A stretch of 64,000 nucleotides of DNA from VXNE01 sp963664635. Lineage in GTDB: Bacteria > Pseudomonadota > Gammaproteobacteria > Pseudomonadales > Azotimanducaceae. A program made the position numbers and the translations under genes. This document shows, piece after piece, positions 16,114 through 26,100 of the stretch; the stretch's first letter is position 1, and each line of letters starts with the position of its first letter. The DNA lies in contig OY761542.1 in the NCBI GenBank assembly GCA_963664635.1, forward strand, positions 2,976,001 through 3,040,000. The letters are read 5' to 3'. Below the pieces are notes generated by a model that was not told the DNA's origin, ran no database searches, and worked only from the letters and a program-made list of their open reading frames with translations.

Positions 16114-16676
16114 GGGCGCTTCGCGATGCCGAGTTCGGCGAGCTTCGCGGCCATGTCCTCGGCGGACGTGGCGGGGCGGACCTCGCGGTCGATCTCAAGC
16201 ACCTTGCGGTCCTGCCCGATGTAGAACGTGTGACGCGCCGCGTAGCCCTCGGGCCGCAACACGCCATACGCTTCGGCCGTCTCGGAGGTGGGGTCGGAGA
16301 GGAGCGGGAAATCCGCGCCGTTCTCCGCCCCGAAGCCCTTGTTGTCCTCGATCGGGTCCGTACTGGCCATGTAGTACGCCACGTCGAAGGCCTTGAGCAG
16401 GTGGCCGTTCTCGGCCAGGGACTTGCACTCGATCGTGCAGCCGCGCGTATAGGCCCTCGGGAACCACGCGACGACGACCGCCTCCGTCCCGCCCTCGCCG
16501 ACCAGCTCGGACAGGCGATGGACCTGACCGTCGGTGCCCTCGAGGGCGAAGTCCGGCGCCGTGTCGCCGACCGTCAGTTCCCCCCGTGCCGACATCGACG
16601 CCGCCGCTGCCGCCAAGAGCAGCGCGGCCATCCTGGCGCGGGTCAGAATGCGTGTTGCGTCCATTGAATACCTCAT
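16110..16676 (-). CDS. Exported peroxiredoxin (AhpC/TSA, BCP-like)
   Basis: Thiol peroxidase, predicted 188 residues. The ATG overlaps the stop of the upstream oxidoreductase gene (ATGA). The N-terminus looks like a signal peptide: RILTRARMAALLLAAAAASM followed by SARG, suggesting a periplasmic enzyme. The thioredoxin-fold part has VGDTAPDFALEGTDG and AWFPRAYTRGCTIECKSL: the region normally holding the peroxidatic Cys, with a second Cys four residues later. SDPTSETAEAYGV and RHTFYIGQDRKVLEID follow the BCP pattern. Coupling to a molybdenum hydroxylase suggests removal of its hydrogen peroxide by-product. The TAG stop lies in the dispersed repeat. Confidence 0.85.
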   Translation of the reverse strand: MRYSMDATRILTRARMAALLLAAAAASMSARGELTVGDTAPDFALEGTDGQVHRLSELVGEGGTEAVVVAWFPRAYTRGCTIECKSLAENGHLLKAFDVAYYMASTDPIEDNKGFGAENGADFPLLSDPTSETAEAYGVLRPEGYAARHTFYIGQDRKVLEIDREVRPATSAEDMAAKLAELGIAKRP

Positions 16677-18808
16677 GCCCATGACAGGTCGTGTTCCGAG
16701 AGCGGCAGCGACCGTACCCGCTTGCCCGTGACCGCGAAGATGGCGTTGCAGACCGCCGGAGCCAGCGGAGGCAGGCCCGGCTCTCCGAGGCCGCCCCACT
16801 TCTCGCCCCCCGAGAGCGCGAAGTGCGTCTCCATGGTGGGCGTGTCCGCGAGGTGCAGCATCGGGTAGTCGTGGAAGTTGCTCTCCACCACGGCGCCGTC
16901 CTCGACGGTGATCTTCCCGTACAGCGCCGCCGTCAGCCCGTAGACGATGCCGCTCTCGATCTGCGCTTCGGCGGAGAGCGGATTGACGACGTGGCCGCAG
17001 TCGACGGCGGAGACCACCCGATCTACCTTGACCGCGCCGGCCTTCGTGACGGACACCTCCGCCACCTGCGCCACGATGCTGCCGAAGGACTCGTGGACGG
17101 CCATGCCCCGGCCCGTACCCGCGGGCAACGCGCTGCCCCAGCCCGACCGTTCCTCGAGGACTGCCAGCACGTGCAGCATGTCGGCGTGCTCCGCGCCGAG
17201 GAGCGACCGGCGGAAGGCCAGGGGGTCCATGCCCGCGTGCGCCGCCATCTCGTCGACGAAGGACTCGCGGGCGAAGGGATTCTGCGAGTTCCCCACGGAC
17301 CGCCAGAACCAGGTCGACAGATGGGTGTTGCGGATCGTGTGGGTGATGCGCTGGTTCGGGATCGCGTACGGGAGCTCGGTGAGTCCCTCCACCGACGTCC
17401 GGTCCACGCCGGACGCGACCGTCTCCGGGCGCAAACCGGCAAGAATGGAGTGGGTGACCGAGTGATTGGCCCACGCCGTCGGCTTGCCTTCCGCGTCGAA
17501 ACCCGCCTTGAAGCGCAGCGCGGACATCGGCCGGTAGCGGCCGCCGCGGGTGTCCTCTTCCCGGGACCAGATGAGCTGCACGGGCCGGCCGATCTCCTTG
17601 GCGACGGTCACGGCCTCGCGCACGAAGTCGGGGTTCGACCGGCGGCCGAATCCGCCGCCCAGGAAGCAAGTGTGGGGGTACACGTTCTGGGGTGGCACGC
17701 CGGCCACCTCCGCCCCCACGGCCAGCACGGATTCCGGATTCTGCGCGCCGGTCCAGATGTCCACCCGGTCGTCCTGCACATGCACCGTGCAGTTGAGCGG
17801 TTCCATGCAGGCGTGCGCAAGGTACGGTGCGGAGTAGTCCGCCTCGATGCTCGACGCGGCCGCCGCGAAGCCGGCGGCGACGTCCCCCTGCTCGTGGGCG
17901 ACCGTTCCGTCGCCGTCCAACGCCTCGGCGAACTCCCGCTGCCACTGGGCGCTCGACGTTCCGGCGCCCGGCCCGCGGTCCCACGCGACGGCCAGGGCGT
18001 CCGCGGCCGTACGGGCCTGCCAGTAGTGCTCCGCCACGACGGCGACCCCGCCCTCGACGTCCACGGCGCCGATCACGCCGGGCCGCTGGGCGATCTCGGC
18101 GAAGTCGTAGGAATCCACCGTTCCCCCGATCACGGGGCAGTGCTTCACGGCGGCGTACGCCATGCCGGGCAGGCGCACGTCCATGCCGAAAACGGCCGAG
18201 CCATCGACCTTGGCAGGGGAGTCGAGCCGTTTGCGCGGGGTGCCGATGATGGTGAACTGGTCCGGCGTCTTGAGCGGGACATCGCCGACCTCGATGGCGG
18301 CCGCTGCCGCCGCGAGCTCGCCGTAGCGCAGGGATTTGCCCTGGTGCGTGACCCGTGAGCCGCCGGCCTCGCAGGCTTCGGCCGCCACCCCCCAGCGGTT
18401 CGCCGCGGCGCGCACGAGCCGTTCCCGCGCGTTGGCGCCGGCGGCCTGCAGGTAGGGACGGCTGTGCCGCACGGCCTGACTGCCGCCGGTGCCCATGCGG
18501 TCGTAGACCCGGTCCTCGCGCAGGCTCCGGTTGGCGTCGGCGTACTCGGCGCGCACGTTGTCCCAGTCGGCGCCGAGTTCGTCCGCGACGATCATCGGCA
18601 GGCTCGTGAACACGCCCTCCCCCATCTCCGACTGCGCCACGCGGATCGTGACGGTGTCGTCGGGGGCGATGACGAGCCACGCGTTGATCTCTCCAGCGCG
18701 GTCCACGCCGTCGAACGGCCGCCCGTTGCCAAGCGCGGGCAGGTGAAAAGCGACCATGAGGCCGCCGGCGGAGGTCGCGGAAGCCTTCAGGAAACGTCGT
18801 CTGTTCAT
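16673..18808 (-). CDS. Molybdenum hydroxylase large subunit (IorB/CoxL type), Tat-exported
   Basis: 711-residue catalytic subunit of an aldehyde/isoquinoline-oxidoreductase-type enzyme that binds molybdopterin cytosine dinucleotide. The N-terminus MNRRRFLKASATSAGGLMVA is a twin-arginine signal, so the enzyme works in the periplasm. Xanthine-oxidase-family signatures: QSEMGEGVFTSLPMIVADEL, GTGGSQAV, CFLGGGFGRRSNPDFV (Mo-cofactor loop), and near the C-terminus GGLGEPGLPPLAPAVCNA with the base Glu. It follows the 2Fe-2S subunit after one base and overlaps the peroxiredoxin. No FAD subunit gene is present, typical of the two-subunit IorAB class, which uses an external acceptor. Substrate cannot be inferred. 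Confidence 0.9.
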   Translation of the reverse strand: MNRRRFLKASATSAGGLMVAFHLPALGNGRPFDGVDRAGEINAWLVIAPDDTVTIRVAQSEMGEGVFTSLPMIVADELGADWDNVRAEYADANRSLREDRVYDRMGTGGSQAVRHSRPYLQAAGANARERLVRAAANRWGVAAEACEAGGSRVTHQGKSLRYGELAAAAAAIEVGDVPLKTPDQFTIIGTPRKRLDSPAKVDGSAVFGMDVRLPGMAYAAVKHCPVIGGTVDSYDFAEIAQRPGVIGAVDVEGGVAVVAEHYWQARTAADALAVAWDRGPGAGTSSAQWQREFAEALDGDGTVAHEQGDVAAGFAAAASSIEADYSAPYLAHACMEPLNCTVHVQDDRVDIWTGAQNPESVLAVGAEVAGVPPQNVYPHTCFLGGGFGRRSNPDFVREAVTVAKEIGRPVQLIWSREEDTRGGRYRPMSALRFKAGFDAEGKPTAWANHSVTHSILAGLRPETVASGVDRTSVEGLTELPYAIPNQRITHTIRNTHLSTWFWRSVGNSQNPFARESFVDEMAAHAGMDPLAFRRSLLGAEHADMLHVLAVLEERSGWGSALPAGTGRGMAVHESFGSIVAQVAEVSVTKAGAVKVDRVVSAVDCGHVVNPLSAEAQIESGIVYGLTAALYGKITVEDGAVVESNFHDYPMLHLADTPTMETHFALSGGEKWGGLGEPGLPPLAPAVCNAIFAVTGKRVRSLPLSEHDLSWA

Positions 18809-18809
18809 C

Positions 18810-19274
18810 TCAGGCCTCCCGCGTCCGGGCCAGTTCGGCCGCGCGGTGCACCCCGCGGCGCACGCGCTGGTAGGTCCCGCAGCGGCACACGTTGGTGATG
18901 GCCGCGTCGATCTCGTCGTCCGTCGGCGCCGCGTTGGTGGCCAGCAACGCCGCTGCTGCCATGATCTGCCCCGACTGGCAGTAACCGCACTGTGGCACGT
19001 CGTGCTCGACCCACGCCTGCTGGACCGGATGGCTGGCGTCCGTCGACAGCCCCTCGATGGTGGTGATGTCCTGCCCAGCGACCGCGGCGAGGGGCGTGAT
19101 GCAGGAACGCCTGGCGACCCCGTCGATGTGCACCGTACAGGCTCCGCACTCGGCAATTCCACAGCCGTACTTGGTGCCGGTGAGGTTCAGGTGGTCGCGC
19201 AACACCCACAGCAGGGGCGTCGCGGGATCGGCATCCACCGCCTGCGTCTGGCCATTGACCGTCAGTTCCGTCAT
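18810..19274 (-). CDS. 2Fe-2S small subunit of molybdenum hydroxylase (IorA type)
   Basis: 154 residues from ATG 19274. Carries two [2Fe-2S] clusters that pass electrons from the Mo site. First, plant-ferredoxin-like cluster: GCGIAECGACTVHIDG plus a later Cys (SCITPL). Second cluster: QCGYCQSGQI and NVCRCGTY. Family length is normal. It has no signal peptide and presumably travels folded with its Tat-tagged partner. It is first in the three-gene set with the large subunit and peroxiredoxin, divergent from the isocitrate-lyase-like gene across about 90 bp. Confidence 0.92.
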   Translation of the reverse strand: MTELTVNGQTQAVDADPATPLLWVLRDHLNLTGTKYGCGIAECGACTVHIDGVARRSCITPLAAVAGQDITTIEGLSTDASHPVQQAWVEHDVPQCGYCQSGQIMAAAALLATNAAPTDDEIDAAITNVCRCGTYQRVRRGVHRAAELARTREA

Positions 19275-19363
19275 GGAAGTCCTCCGACGCCGCCGTTTGC
19301 GGCCTTCCCTTCGCTGGACCGATGATAGCCAAACGCGACGCACCACAGACAGGGGGAACCGGA

Positions 19364-20251
19364 ATGGACACGCATCACGACACGCCGCCGCTCGCGGGAT
19401 CGGCGCCAGGGCGTCTGCGGGAAGACCTGGCCGGCGCGGCGACTGTGATCGCGCCGCTTTGCCTGACCCCGCTGCAGGCCCGGCTCACCGAGTCGCTGGG
19501 GTTCCCGGCCGGCTACCTCTCGGGGGGCGCGCTCGGCTACGAACTCGCCGTCTCCGAGGCCCTCCTCACGCTCTCGGAACTCGCCGAGGCCGCCCGCCGC
19601 ATCACGGCGCGTTCCGCGCTGCCGCTCATCGTCGATGGCGGCGTCGGCTTCGGCGACCCGGTCCACATGGTGCGCACGGTCCGGGAAATCGAGGCTACGG
19701 GCGCCGCCGGCATCGAGATCGAGGACCAGGTGGCGCCGAAACGCGTGAGCCACCATCGTGGCATCGAGCACCTGGTATCGACGCGTGCGATGGCGGACCG
19801 CATCCACGCCGCCGTGGACGCGCGACGCGACCCGGACTTCGTGGTCGTCGCCCGCACCGGCGCCGTGCGCAACGAGAGCTTCGAGGCCGCACTCGAGCGC
19901 TGCGTCGCCTACGGCGAGGCCGGCGCGGACCTGGCCATGCTGATGCCGTCTAGCGAGGACGAGTGGGCGGTTGCCGCCGGGCGCGTACCGCTGCCCCTGG
20001 CGACCATCGCCGCCATGGACGCACGTCGGGCGGCCGAGTGGCAGAGTCTCGGCTGGCGGCTCGTCATCGACCCCTTCACCGCGCACACCGTTGCGATCGA
20101 CGCGATGCGCACGGCCTACGCCGCGTTTTTGCGCGACGGCGACACGGGCGTTCCCCTCGCGAAGCGGTTCTCCGTGTACCGTGAGTTCTCCGAGCTGGCC
20201 GGGCTCGGCGAGTTCTACGATCTCGAGGACCGGACGACGGAGCGCCCGTAG
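19364..20251 (+). CDS. Isocitrate lyase / PEP mutase superfamily enzyme
   Basis: 295 residues from ATG 19364, chosen because AGGGGG lies seven bases upstream; an in-frame ATG at 19322 lacks this. The superfamily alpha/beta barrel breaks or forms C-C or C-P bonds of 2-oxo acids using Mg2+. Visible signatures: SGGALGYELAVSEALLTLSE, PLIVDGGVGFGDPVHMVRTV, and the metal site GIEIEDQVAPKRVSHHRG, with EDQ as in oxaloacetate decarboxylase and methylisocitrate-lyase-like members rather than the KKCGH of isocitrate lyase. C-terminal segment FSVYREFSELAGLGEFYDLE. The exact reaction is unclear. Confidence 0.8.
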   Translation: MDTHHDTPPLAGSAPGRLREDLAGAATVIAPLCLTPLQARLTESLGFPAGYLSGGALGYELAVSEALLTLSELAEAARRITARSALPLIVDGGVGFGDPVHMVRTVREIEATGAAGIEIEDQVAPKRVSHHRGIEHLVSTRAMADRIHAAVDARRDPDFVVVARTGAVRNESFEAALERCVAYGEAGADLAMLMPSSEDEWAVAAGRVPLPLATIAAMDARRAAEWQSLGWRLVIDPFTAHTVAIDAMRTAYAAFLRDGDTGVPLAKRFSVYREFSELAGLGEFYDLEDRTTERP

Positions 20252-20339
20252 GAGACGCCCTCGAACGGCTCGTGGCGCCGCGTCGCGACTTCAGATACCG
20301 CCCCAACCACGACGTCGCCGCTGCGTTCACGAGCAGCCG

Positions 20340-20780
20340 TCACCGCAGGAGCAGGCGCCGGTCCAGGGGGAACGGGTGCACTTCCCCATGCGTCACCAGG
20401 GCAGCGAAGTCTGGATGGTCCGGATTCAGCACCACGTTGCGCTCGAGCGTCAGGACAAAGCTCGGTACGCTGAATCCCGGAACGCCGTCCACGCCGAGAC
20501 GCGCATCGCCAAACGCAACCGTATCCCCAGGACCCGGCGCCACCTCGACACACTCGATCGCGGCATCCGGAACCTCGATCTCAAGATAGCGGTAGTCGGG
20601 CAGCAGGCTGACGCGTGGGGCGTGTACCAGGATCTCCAGAGCCGCGAGGGAGAGCGTACTCGCGCAGTAGACCGCCCGCCGGCCGGGGGAGTTGAACCGC
20701 CCACCCCACTCCCGGGCTCCCTGCCCACCGAGCATGGTCTTCGCGTCGCCAGCGTGCCTGGCCTTGGCGACGCGATACAT
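20340..20780 (-). CDS. RES-domain toxin
   Basis: 146 residues starting MYRVAKARHAGDAKTMLGGQ. The RES fold is an ADP-ribosyltransferase-like domain; characterised members (MbcT, Res) deplete NAD+. Diagnostic stretches: GGRFNSPGRRAVYCAST with the invariant Arg and Tyr, and LSLAALEILVH with the conserved Glu. The ATG lies two bases after the stop of the DUF2384/Xre antitoxin gene, the standard antitoxin-first arrangement. The name comes from R-E-S residues; the expected Ser is probably that in GFSVPSFVL, but this is a guess. Confidence 0.88.
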   Translation of the reverse strand: MYRVAKARHAGDAKTMLGGQGAREWGGRFNSPGRRAVYCASTLSLAALEILVHAPRVSLLPDYRYLEIEVPDAAIECVEVAPGPGDTVAFGDARLGVDGVPGFSVPSFVLTLERNVVLNPDHPDFAALVTHGEVHPFPLDRRLLLR

Positions 20781-20782
20781 CC

Positions 20783-21187
20783 TCACGTCGGGATGCCGTG
20801 CTCGAGTCGGCCGATCAGCCGCGCGACGTTGCGTCCCCCCAGTTCCGTGGTTGCATGATCGAGCGGCGTCTCGCCGCCAAGTGCCGACGCCGGCGTACTC
20901 AGCCACAACGCCGCGGACTCCTCGTCGCCCAGGAGCGCGACCGCACGCCGCAACAGATCGGCGTAACGCACCACCCGGTCGGACTCGGGCGCGGACAGGC
21001 GGCCCGCCGCCCGGCGCCTGGCGTAGGTCTGCTTCGACAGACCCAGGCATCGCTGGAACGTGGCGGAGGTGACGCGCAGGGCACGCGCCAATTCCAGGAC
21101 CGACTCCACGGGCAGCCCCCTTCGCACCCCTTCGACTGTGGCGTCTCTCAGTTCATTCGAACGGTCGGGAGGCGGCACAGTCGACAT
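20783..21187 (-). CDS. Xre/MbcA/ParS-type antitoxin (DUF2384)
   Basis: 134 residues from ATG 21187. N-terminal helix-turn-helix-like part (LELARALRVTSATFQRCLGL) followed by SKQTYARRRAAGRLSAPESD. The C-terminal DUF2384 domain has DLLRRAVALLGDEESAALWL, then the characteristic ALGGETPLDHATTELGGRNV. It neutralises the adjacent RES toxin and probably represses the operon; a TTTGG-n15-CCAAA inverted repeat lies 16-40 bases upstream. The open frame extends further upstream, but the Met gives the usual antitoxin length. Confidence 0.86.
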   Translation of the reverse strand: MSTVPPPDRSNELRDATVEGVRRGLPVESVLELARALRVTSATFQRCLGLSKQTYARRRAAGRLSAPESDRVVRYADLLRRAVALLGDEESAALWLSTPASALGGETPLDHATTELGGRNVARLIGRLEHGIPT

Positions 21188-21202
21188 GGCGGACAGGTCC
21201 CG

Positions 21203-21227
21203 TTTGGATAACTTGAAGTGTACCAAA
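21203..21227. promoter_or_regulatory. Candidate operator upstream of RES/Xre operon
   Basis: TTTGG (21203-21207) and CCAAA (21223-21227) form an inverted repeat with a 15-base centre, located 16 bases before the antitoxin ATG and standing out as AT-rich in a GC-rich setting. Xre antitoxins often bind such sites to autoregulate. No binding evidence exists. Confidence 0.4.
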
Positions 21228-21316
21228 CAGTCCCCCTTCAACGCGCCCCTTCGGGAGTCCCTGGGACCGCAGGGGCCAGCGTCGGCATGGCTGGCGCACA
21301 CGCCGGCCATGAGGCG

Positions 21317-22075
21317 CTACAGCAGCCGCGAAATGGCGGTGGCGCCGACGACGGCTCCGACGGCGACCACCAGCGCGCTCGCCAGTCGACGCATGGTGCG
21401 GTCGGTGACCCTCGGCGGAAACCTGCGGCCGAGGGCGGTGAAGACGAACACGACCGGCAGGCCCGCCGCGTAGAGGCCGAGCGTCGAGCTGTCCAGTCCT
21501 TCGGTGGCTGCCACCGCCGCCGAGCGCCCCGCATTGCCGAGGACGAACACGACGGCGAGGGTCGCGCGGACGTTGGCGAGGGCGAGGGGCTGCCGGTAGG
21601 CGTGGTAGGCCATGACCGGGCCGCCGACCGCGAACATGCCGGCGAACACCCCCGCGAGGCCCCCGAACACGCCCGTGTGCCACCGCGGAGATGGCGCTGC
21701 GCGAGGCATGGGCCGGAGCATCACGGACACTCCCGCCGCCACGGCGAACAGCCCGAAAACCAGGCGCACCGCCTCCATCTCGCGCTCGCCGAGCCACGCG
21801 AGCACGGCCAACCCGAGCAGCACGCCGGGCGCGTTGCCGGCCAGCAGCGGCCACAGGAAGCGCCGCTCCACGAGGCGCCACTGGCCGTGCAGGAAGACCA
21901 GCGACATCGTGGCGGTGAGCAGCGCCGCCACGGTCGCCGCCGCCGGAATCGGCAGGAGCCCGAACGCGGCCACGAGCGCCATCAGCACCAGGGCCATCGC
22001 GAAACCGGTGACGGCCTGCACGTAGGTGCCTGCCGCGACCATCGCCAGGAAAGCGGCCAGCGTCGCGGGATCCAT
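21317..22075 (-). CDS. TSUP-family membrane exporter (TauE/SafE type)
   Basis: 252-residue integral membrane protein with about seven to eight hydrophobic helices. N-terminal half: YVQAVTGFAMALVLMALVAA, the conserved TSUP G-F segment. Second half repeats the pattern: VFGGLAGVFAGMFAVGGPVM then YHAYRQPLA. Members move sulfite, sulfoacetate and related organic anions. It starts 20 bases after the PLP enzyme gene and is the last member of the guaB-to-TSUP run. Substrate unknown. Confidence 0.85.
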   Translation of the reverse strand: MDPATLAAFLAMVAAGTYVQAVTGFAMALVLMALVAAFGLLPIPAAATVAALLTATMSLVFLHGQWRLVERRFLWPLLAGNAPGVLLGLAVLAWLGEREMEAVRLVFGLFAVAAGVSVMLRPMPRAAPSPRWHTGVFGGLAGVFAGMFAVGGPVMAYHAYRQPLALANVRATLAVVFVLGNAGRSAAVAATEGLDSSTLGLYAAGLPVVFVFTALGRRFPPRVTDRTMRRLASALVVAVGAVVGATAISRLL

Positions 22076-22095
22076 CGCCGCTGCGGGCGCCCCCG

Positions 22096-23085
22096 CTACC
22101 AGGGCAGTCGGTCGAGATCGACGTTGCCGCCGGAGAGCACGATGCCGATGCGCAGGCCGTCCAGCGGCCCGTCAAGCGCGGCGGAAGCCGCGAGTGTCCC
22201 GTCGATGACCGCCGCCAGGGGCACGGCGGCCGACGGCTCGACCACGATCTTCATGCGCTCCCAGAGCAGGCGCATGGCCCGGACGATCGCCTCCTCCGGT
22301 ACCAGCACGATGTCGTGCACGTGGCGCCGCACCAACTCGAAGTTCCGCACGCCGAGCGAAGTGAGCAAACCGTCCGCGATCGTGCGCGGCGCGACGGACG
22401 GCAGGCGTTCGCCGCTGCGGAACGAACGGTACGCGTCATCCGCGCCGCGCGGCTCCACCGCCACGACCCGCGTCGCCGGCGACCGTGAGCACACCGCCAG
22501 CGCCGTCCCGGAGGCCAGGCCCCCGCCCCCGATGGGCACCAGCACGACGTCCAGTTCCGGCACGGCCTCCAGCAACTCGAGCGCCGCGGTCCCCTGCCCG
22601 GCGATCACGCGCGCATCGTCGTAGGGGTGCACGACGCTGCGCCCGCTGTCCGCGACCGCCCGCGCGAGGGCGGTCTCGCGCGCTTCGAGGGTCGGTTCGC
22701 ACAGCACCGCCTCGGCCCCGTATCCCGCCACCGCCGCCCGCTTGACGGTGGGCGCATTGCGCGGCATCACCACCGTGCACGGCACGCCCCGGAGCCGGGC
22801 GGCCAGCGCGAGGGCGGCGCCGTGATTGCCGGAGGAGTGGGTGGCGACACCGCCCGCCGCCGCTTCGGGCGCGAGGGACTGGACGGCGTTGCAGGCGCCG
22901 CGGAACTTGAACGCGCCCACGCGCTGAAAGTTCTCGCACTTGAAGAAGAGCCGCGCACCGCACAGGGCATCGAGCGATGACGCGGTGAGTACCGGGGTAC
23001 GCGTTACGAAAGGACGAATGCGCTCCGCCGCCCGCCACACGTCGGCCGAAGTCGGCAGGTCCACGCCCGCGGGGACGCTCGACAC
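22096..23085 (-). CDS. PLP-dependent threonine/serine dehydratase-like enzyme
   Basis: 329 residues from GTG 23085, which has GAGGGGAG five to six bases upstream. Fold type II PLP enzyme: CENFQRVGAFKFRGACNAV holds the Schiff-base Lys, SSGNHGAALALAARLRGV is the substrate loop, PIGGGGLASGTAL binds the PLP phosphate and VLSGGNVDLDRL ends the fold. There is no C-terminal ACT domain, so it is not the Ile-regulated IlvA. Likely activities are catabolic threonine/serine dehydratase, serine racemase or hydroxyaspartate dehydratase; the sequence does not separate these. It follows purL by 23 bases. Confidence 0.85.
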   Translation of the reverse strand: MSSVPAGVDLPTSADVWRAAERIRPFVTRTPVLTASSLDALCGARLFFKCENFQRVGAFKFRGACNAVQSLAPEAAAGGVATHSSGNHGAALALAARLRGVPCTVVMPRNAPTVKRAAVAGYGAEAVLCEPTLEARETALARAVADSGRSVVHPYDDARVIAGQGTAALELLEAVPELDVVLVPIGGGGLASGTALAVCSRSPATRVVAVEPRGADDAYRSFRSGERLPSVAPRTIADGLLTSLGVRNFELVRRHVHDIVLVPEEAIVRAMRLLWERMKIVVEPSAAVPLAAVIDGTLAASAALDGPLDGLRIGIVLSGGNVDLDRLPW

Positions 23086-23108
23086 GGCGCTCCCCTCGTC
23101 CGCCGCCG

Positions 23109-26100
23109 TCAACCGAGCGCGGCGCGCGCGTTGCGGAAGAGCCGCAGCCACGGGCCGTCGCCCTCCCACTCCGGCGGACACCACGAGTGCTGGATCGCCC
23201 GGAACACCCGTTCCGGATGCGGCATCATGATGAGGGCGCGGCCGTCGGTCGACGCCAGTCCGGCCAGCCCCCCGGTGGAACCGTTCGGATTCAGCGGGTA
23301 ACGTTCGGTCGGTCGGCCCGCGCCGTCCACGTAGTGCAGCACCGCCCGCGCCTGCCGCGCATCCCACTCGGGCCGGTCGAACTCCACGCGGCCCTCCCCG
23401 TGGGCCACCGCGACCGGCAGGACGCTCCCCGCCATGTCCGCGAGCCACGGCGAATCCGTGCGCCCGACCCGCACGACGACCGAGCGCCCCTCGAACTGCT
23501 CGGAACGGTTGCGGACGAAACGCGGCCACGCCGCCGCGCCCGGCACCAGGGACTTGATCTGCGCGAGCATCTGGCAGCCGTTGCAGACGCCGAGGGTGAG
23601 CGAGTCCGGCCGGTGGAAAAACGCCTCGAAGGCATCGCGCACGCGCGGCTCGAACAGGATCGACTTGGCCCAGCCCCCGCCGCCGCCGAGAACATCGCCG
23701 TAGGAGAACCCGCCGCACGCCGCCAGCACGGCGAACTCCGCGAGGTGGTGGCGTCCCGCGAACAGGTCGGACATGTGCACGTCCACCGCCTCGAAGCCGG
23801 CGCGATGGAACGCCGCCGCCATTTCGACCTGGCCGTTGACGCCCTGCTCGCGGAGTATCGCGACACGCGGCCGCGCGCCGGCGCCCCCGCGGGGAACCGC
23901 CAGGTCCTTGCCCGCATCGAAGGTGAGGCGCGTCACGGCGCGATGGACGCCGAGTTCGATGCCCTCGAACTCCTCGTCCGCGCAGGCCCGGTCGTCCCGC
24001 AGGGACTGCAGGCGATAACTCGTCTCGCTCCAGAGCCGTTCGAGGGCCGCCCGCGTGGTCTCGTGCGCGCCGATCCGCACCCGGTCGTCATGCCGGGCCA
24101 CCGCGACGGGCTGCCCGCGCAGACCGGCCGCCGCGGCGGCGGCGCACACCGCGTCGAGCTGCGTTTTCGGTACCGCCATGACGACGCCCACCTCCTCCGT
24201 GAAGAGCGCGGCGAGATCCGTCTCGATCACGTCGAGGCCCACGCGCCCCGCGAACGCCATCTCCAGCAGCGTCACGATCAGTCCGCCGTCGGAGCGGTCG
24301 TGGTAGGCGAGCACGCGAAACTCGCGGCGGGCGCGCTGCACGAAGTCGAGCAGGTCGCGCAGGCCATCCGCGTCGTCGACATCGGGCACGGGAGCCCCGA
24401 GCTGACCGTAGCACTGCGCCAGGGCGCTCCCGCCGAGCCGCCGCCGCGCCGCGAACGGGGGTTCCACGAGCACGAGCGCCGGATAGGTCTCGTCGTCGAG
24501 CACCGGCGTCAGGGTCGCGCGCGCGTCCGCGACCGGCGCACAGGCCGTCACGTTCAGCGTCACCGGGGAAACGACCTCGCGCGCGCCGCCCGCGGCGTCC
24601 CAGCGCGTGCGCATCGACAGGCTGTCCTTGCCCACGGGGACCGCGATGCCCAGGGCGGGACACAGGTCGAGGCCGACCGCCGAGACCGCGTCGTGCAGCG
24701 CCTGGTCTTCGTCCTCGAAGCCGGCCGCCGCCATCCAGTTGGCGGACAGCACGACGCGCGACAGGCTCTCCATCGGCGCCGCGGCGAGGTTCGTCAATGC
24801 CTCCGCGACGGCCATTCGAGCGGCCGCGGCCGGATCCACGACCGCCAGCGGCGACCGTTCGCCCATGGCCAGCGCCTCGCCGGCGAAGCCGTCGTAGTCG
24901 GCGAGGGTCACCGCCACGTCGGCTACGGGCACCTGGTACGGACCCACCATCTGGTCCCGCGCCACGAGTCCCGTGATGCTGCGATCGCCGATGGTGACGA
25001 GGAACTTCTTCGACGCGACCGCCGGGAAGCGCAGCACCCGCTCGAGCGCGGCGGCGACGGTGACGCCCTCGAGCTCCAGGGCCGGCGCCGTACGCGGGCG
25101 GCGTGCGAAGGCACGATGCATCGCCGGAGGCTTGCCGAGCAGGGTGGCGAGAGGCAGGTCCACGGGAACGTCGTCGAGGTCCCGGTCCGTCACCGTCAGG
25201 CGCGCCTCGGCCCCGGCGGTGCCCACCACCGCATACGGACAGCGCTCCCGCTCGCAGATCGCCCGAAAACGGGGCAGGTCCCCTTCCGCCACCGCCATGA
25301 CGTAGCGCTCCTGGGCTTCGTTGCACCAGATCTCCATCGGCGACAGCGCCCCGTCCGCGCTCGGCACGTCCCGCAGCTCGAACCGCCCGCCCCGCCCCGC
25401 GTCGGCGACCAGTTCCGGCAGGGCGTTGCTCAGCCCGCCGGCGCCCACGTCGTGAATCAGGCGGATCGGGTTGGCCGGCCCCAGCGCCCAGCAGCGGTCG
25501 ATGACCTCCTGGCAGCGGCGCTGCATTTCGGCGTTGTCGCGCTGCACGGAAGCGAAGTCGAGTTCCGAGTCGCTCTCTCCCGACGCCATGCTCGACGCGG
25601 CGCCGCCGCCGAGACCGATCAGCATGGCCGGGCCCCCGAGGACGATCAGCCGGGCCCCGACGGGCACGTCCGCCGCCCGCACGTGCTCGGCGCGGACGTT
25701 GCCGACGCCGCCGGCGACCATGACGGGTTTGTGGTAGCCCCAATAGCGGTTCGGGGCCCCGGCCATGTCGGCCTCGAAGGTGCGGAAATACCCGCCCAGG
25801 GCGGGCCGGCCGTACTCGTTGTTGAAGGCCGCGGCCCCGACGGGACCGTCCAGCATGATCTCGAGCGCGCTCACGATGCGCCCGGGCTTGCCGATCGGCA
25901 GTTCCCAGGGCTGCGCGTCACCGGGCACGTTGAGGTGCGAGGTCGTGAAACCGGCGAGTCCCGCCTTTGGCTTGGAGCCGCGCCCCACCGCGCCCTCGTC
26001 GCGGATCTCGCCGCCCGAGCCGGTCGCCGCGCCGGGATACGGCGCGATCGCCGTCGGGTGGTTGTGGGTCTCTACCTTGATGAGGACGTGCACGGGCTCC

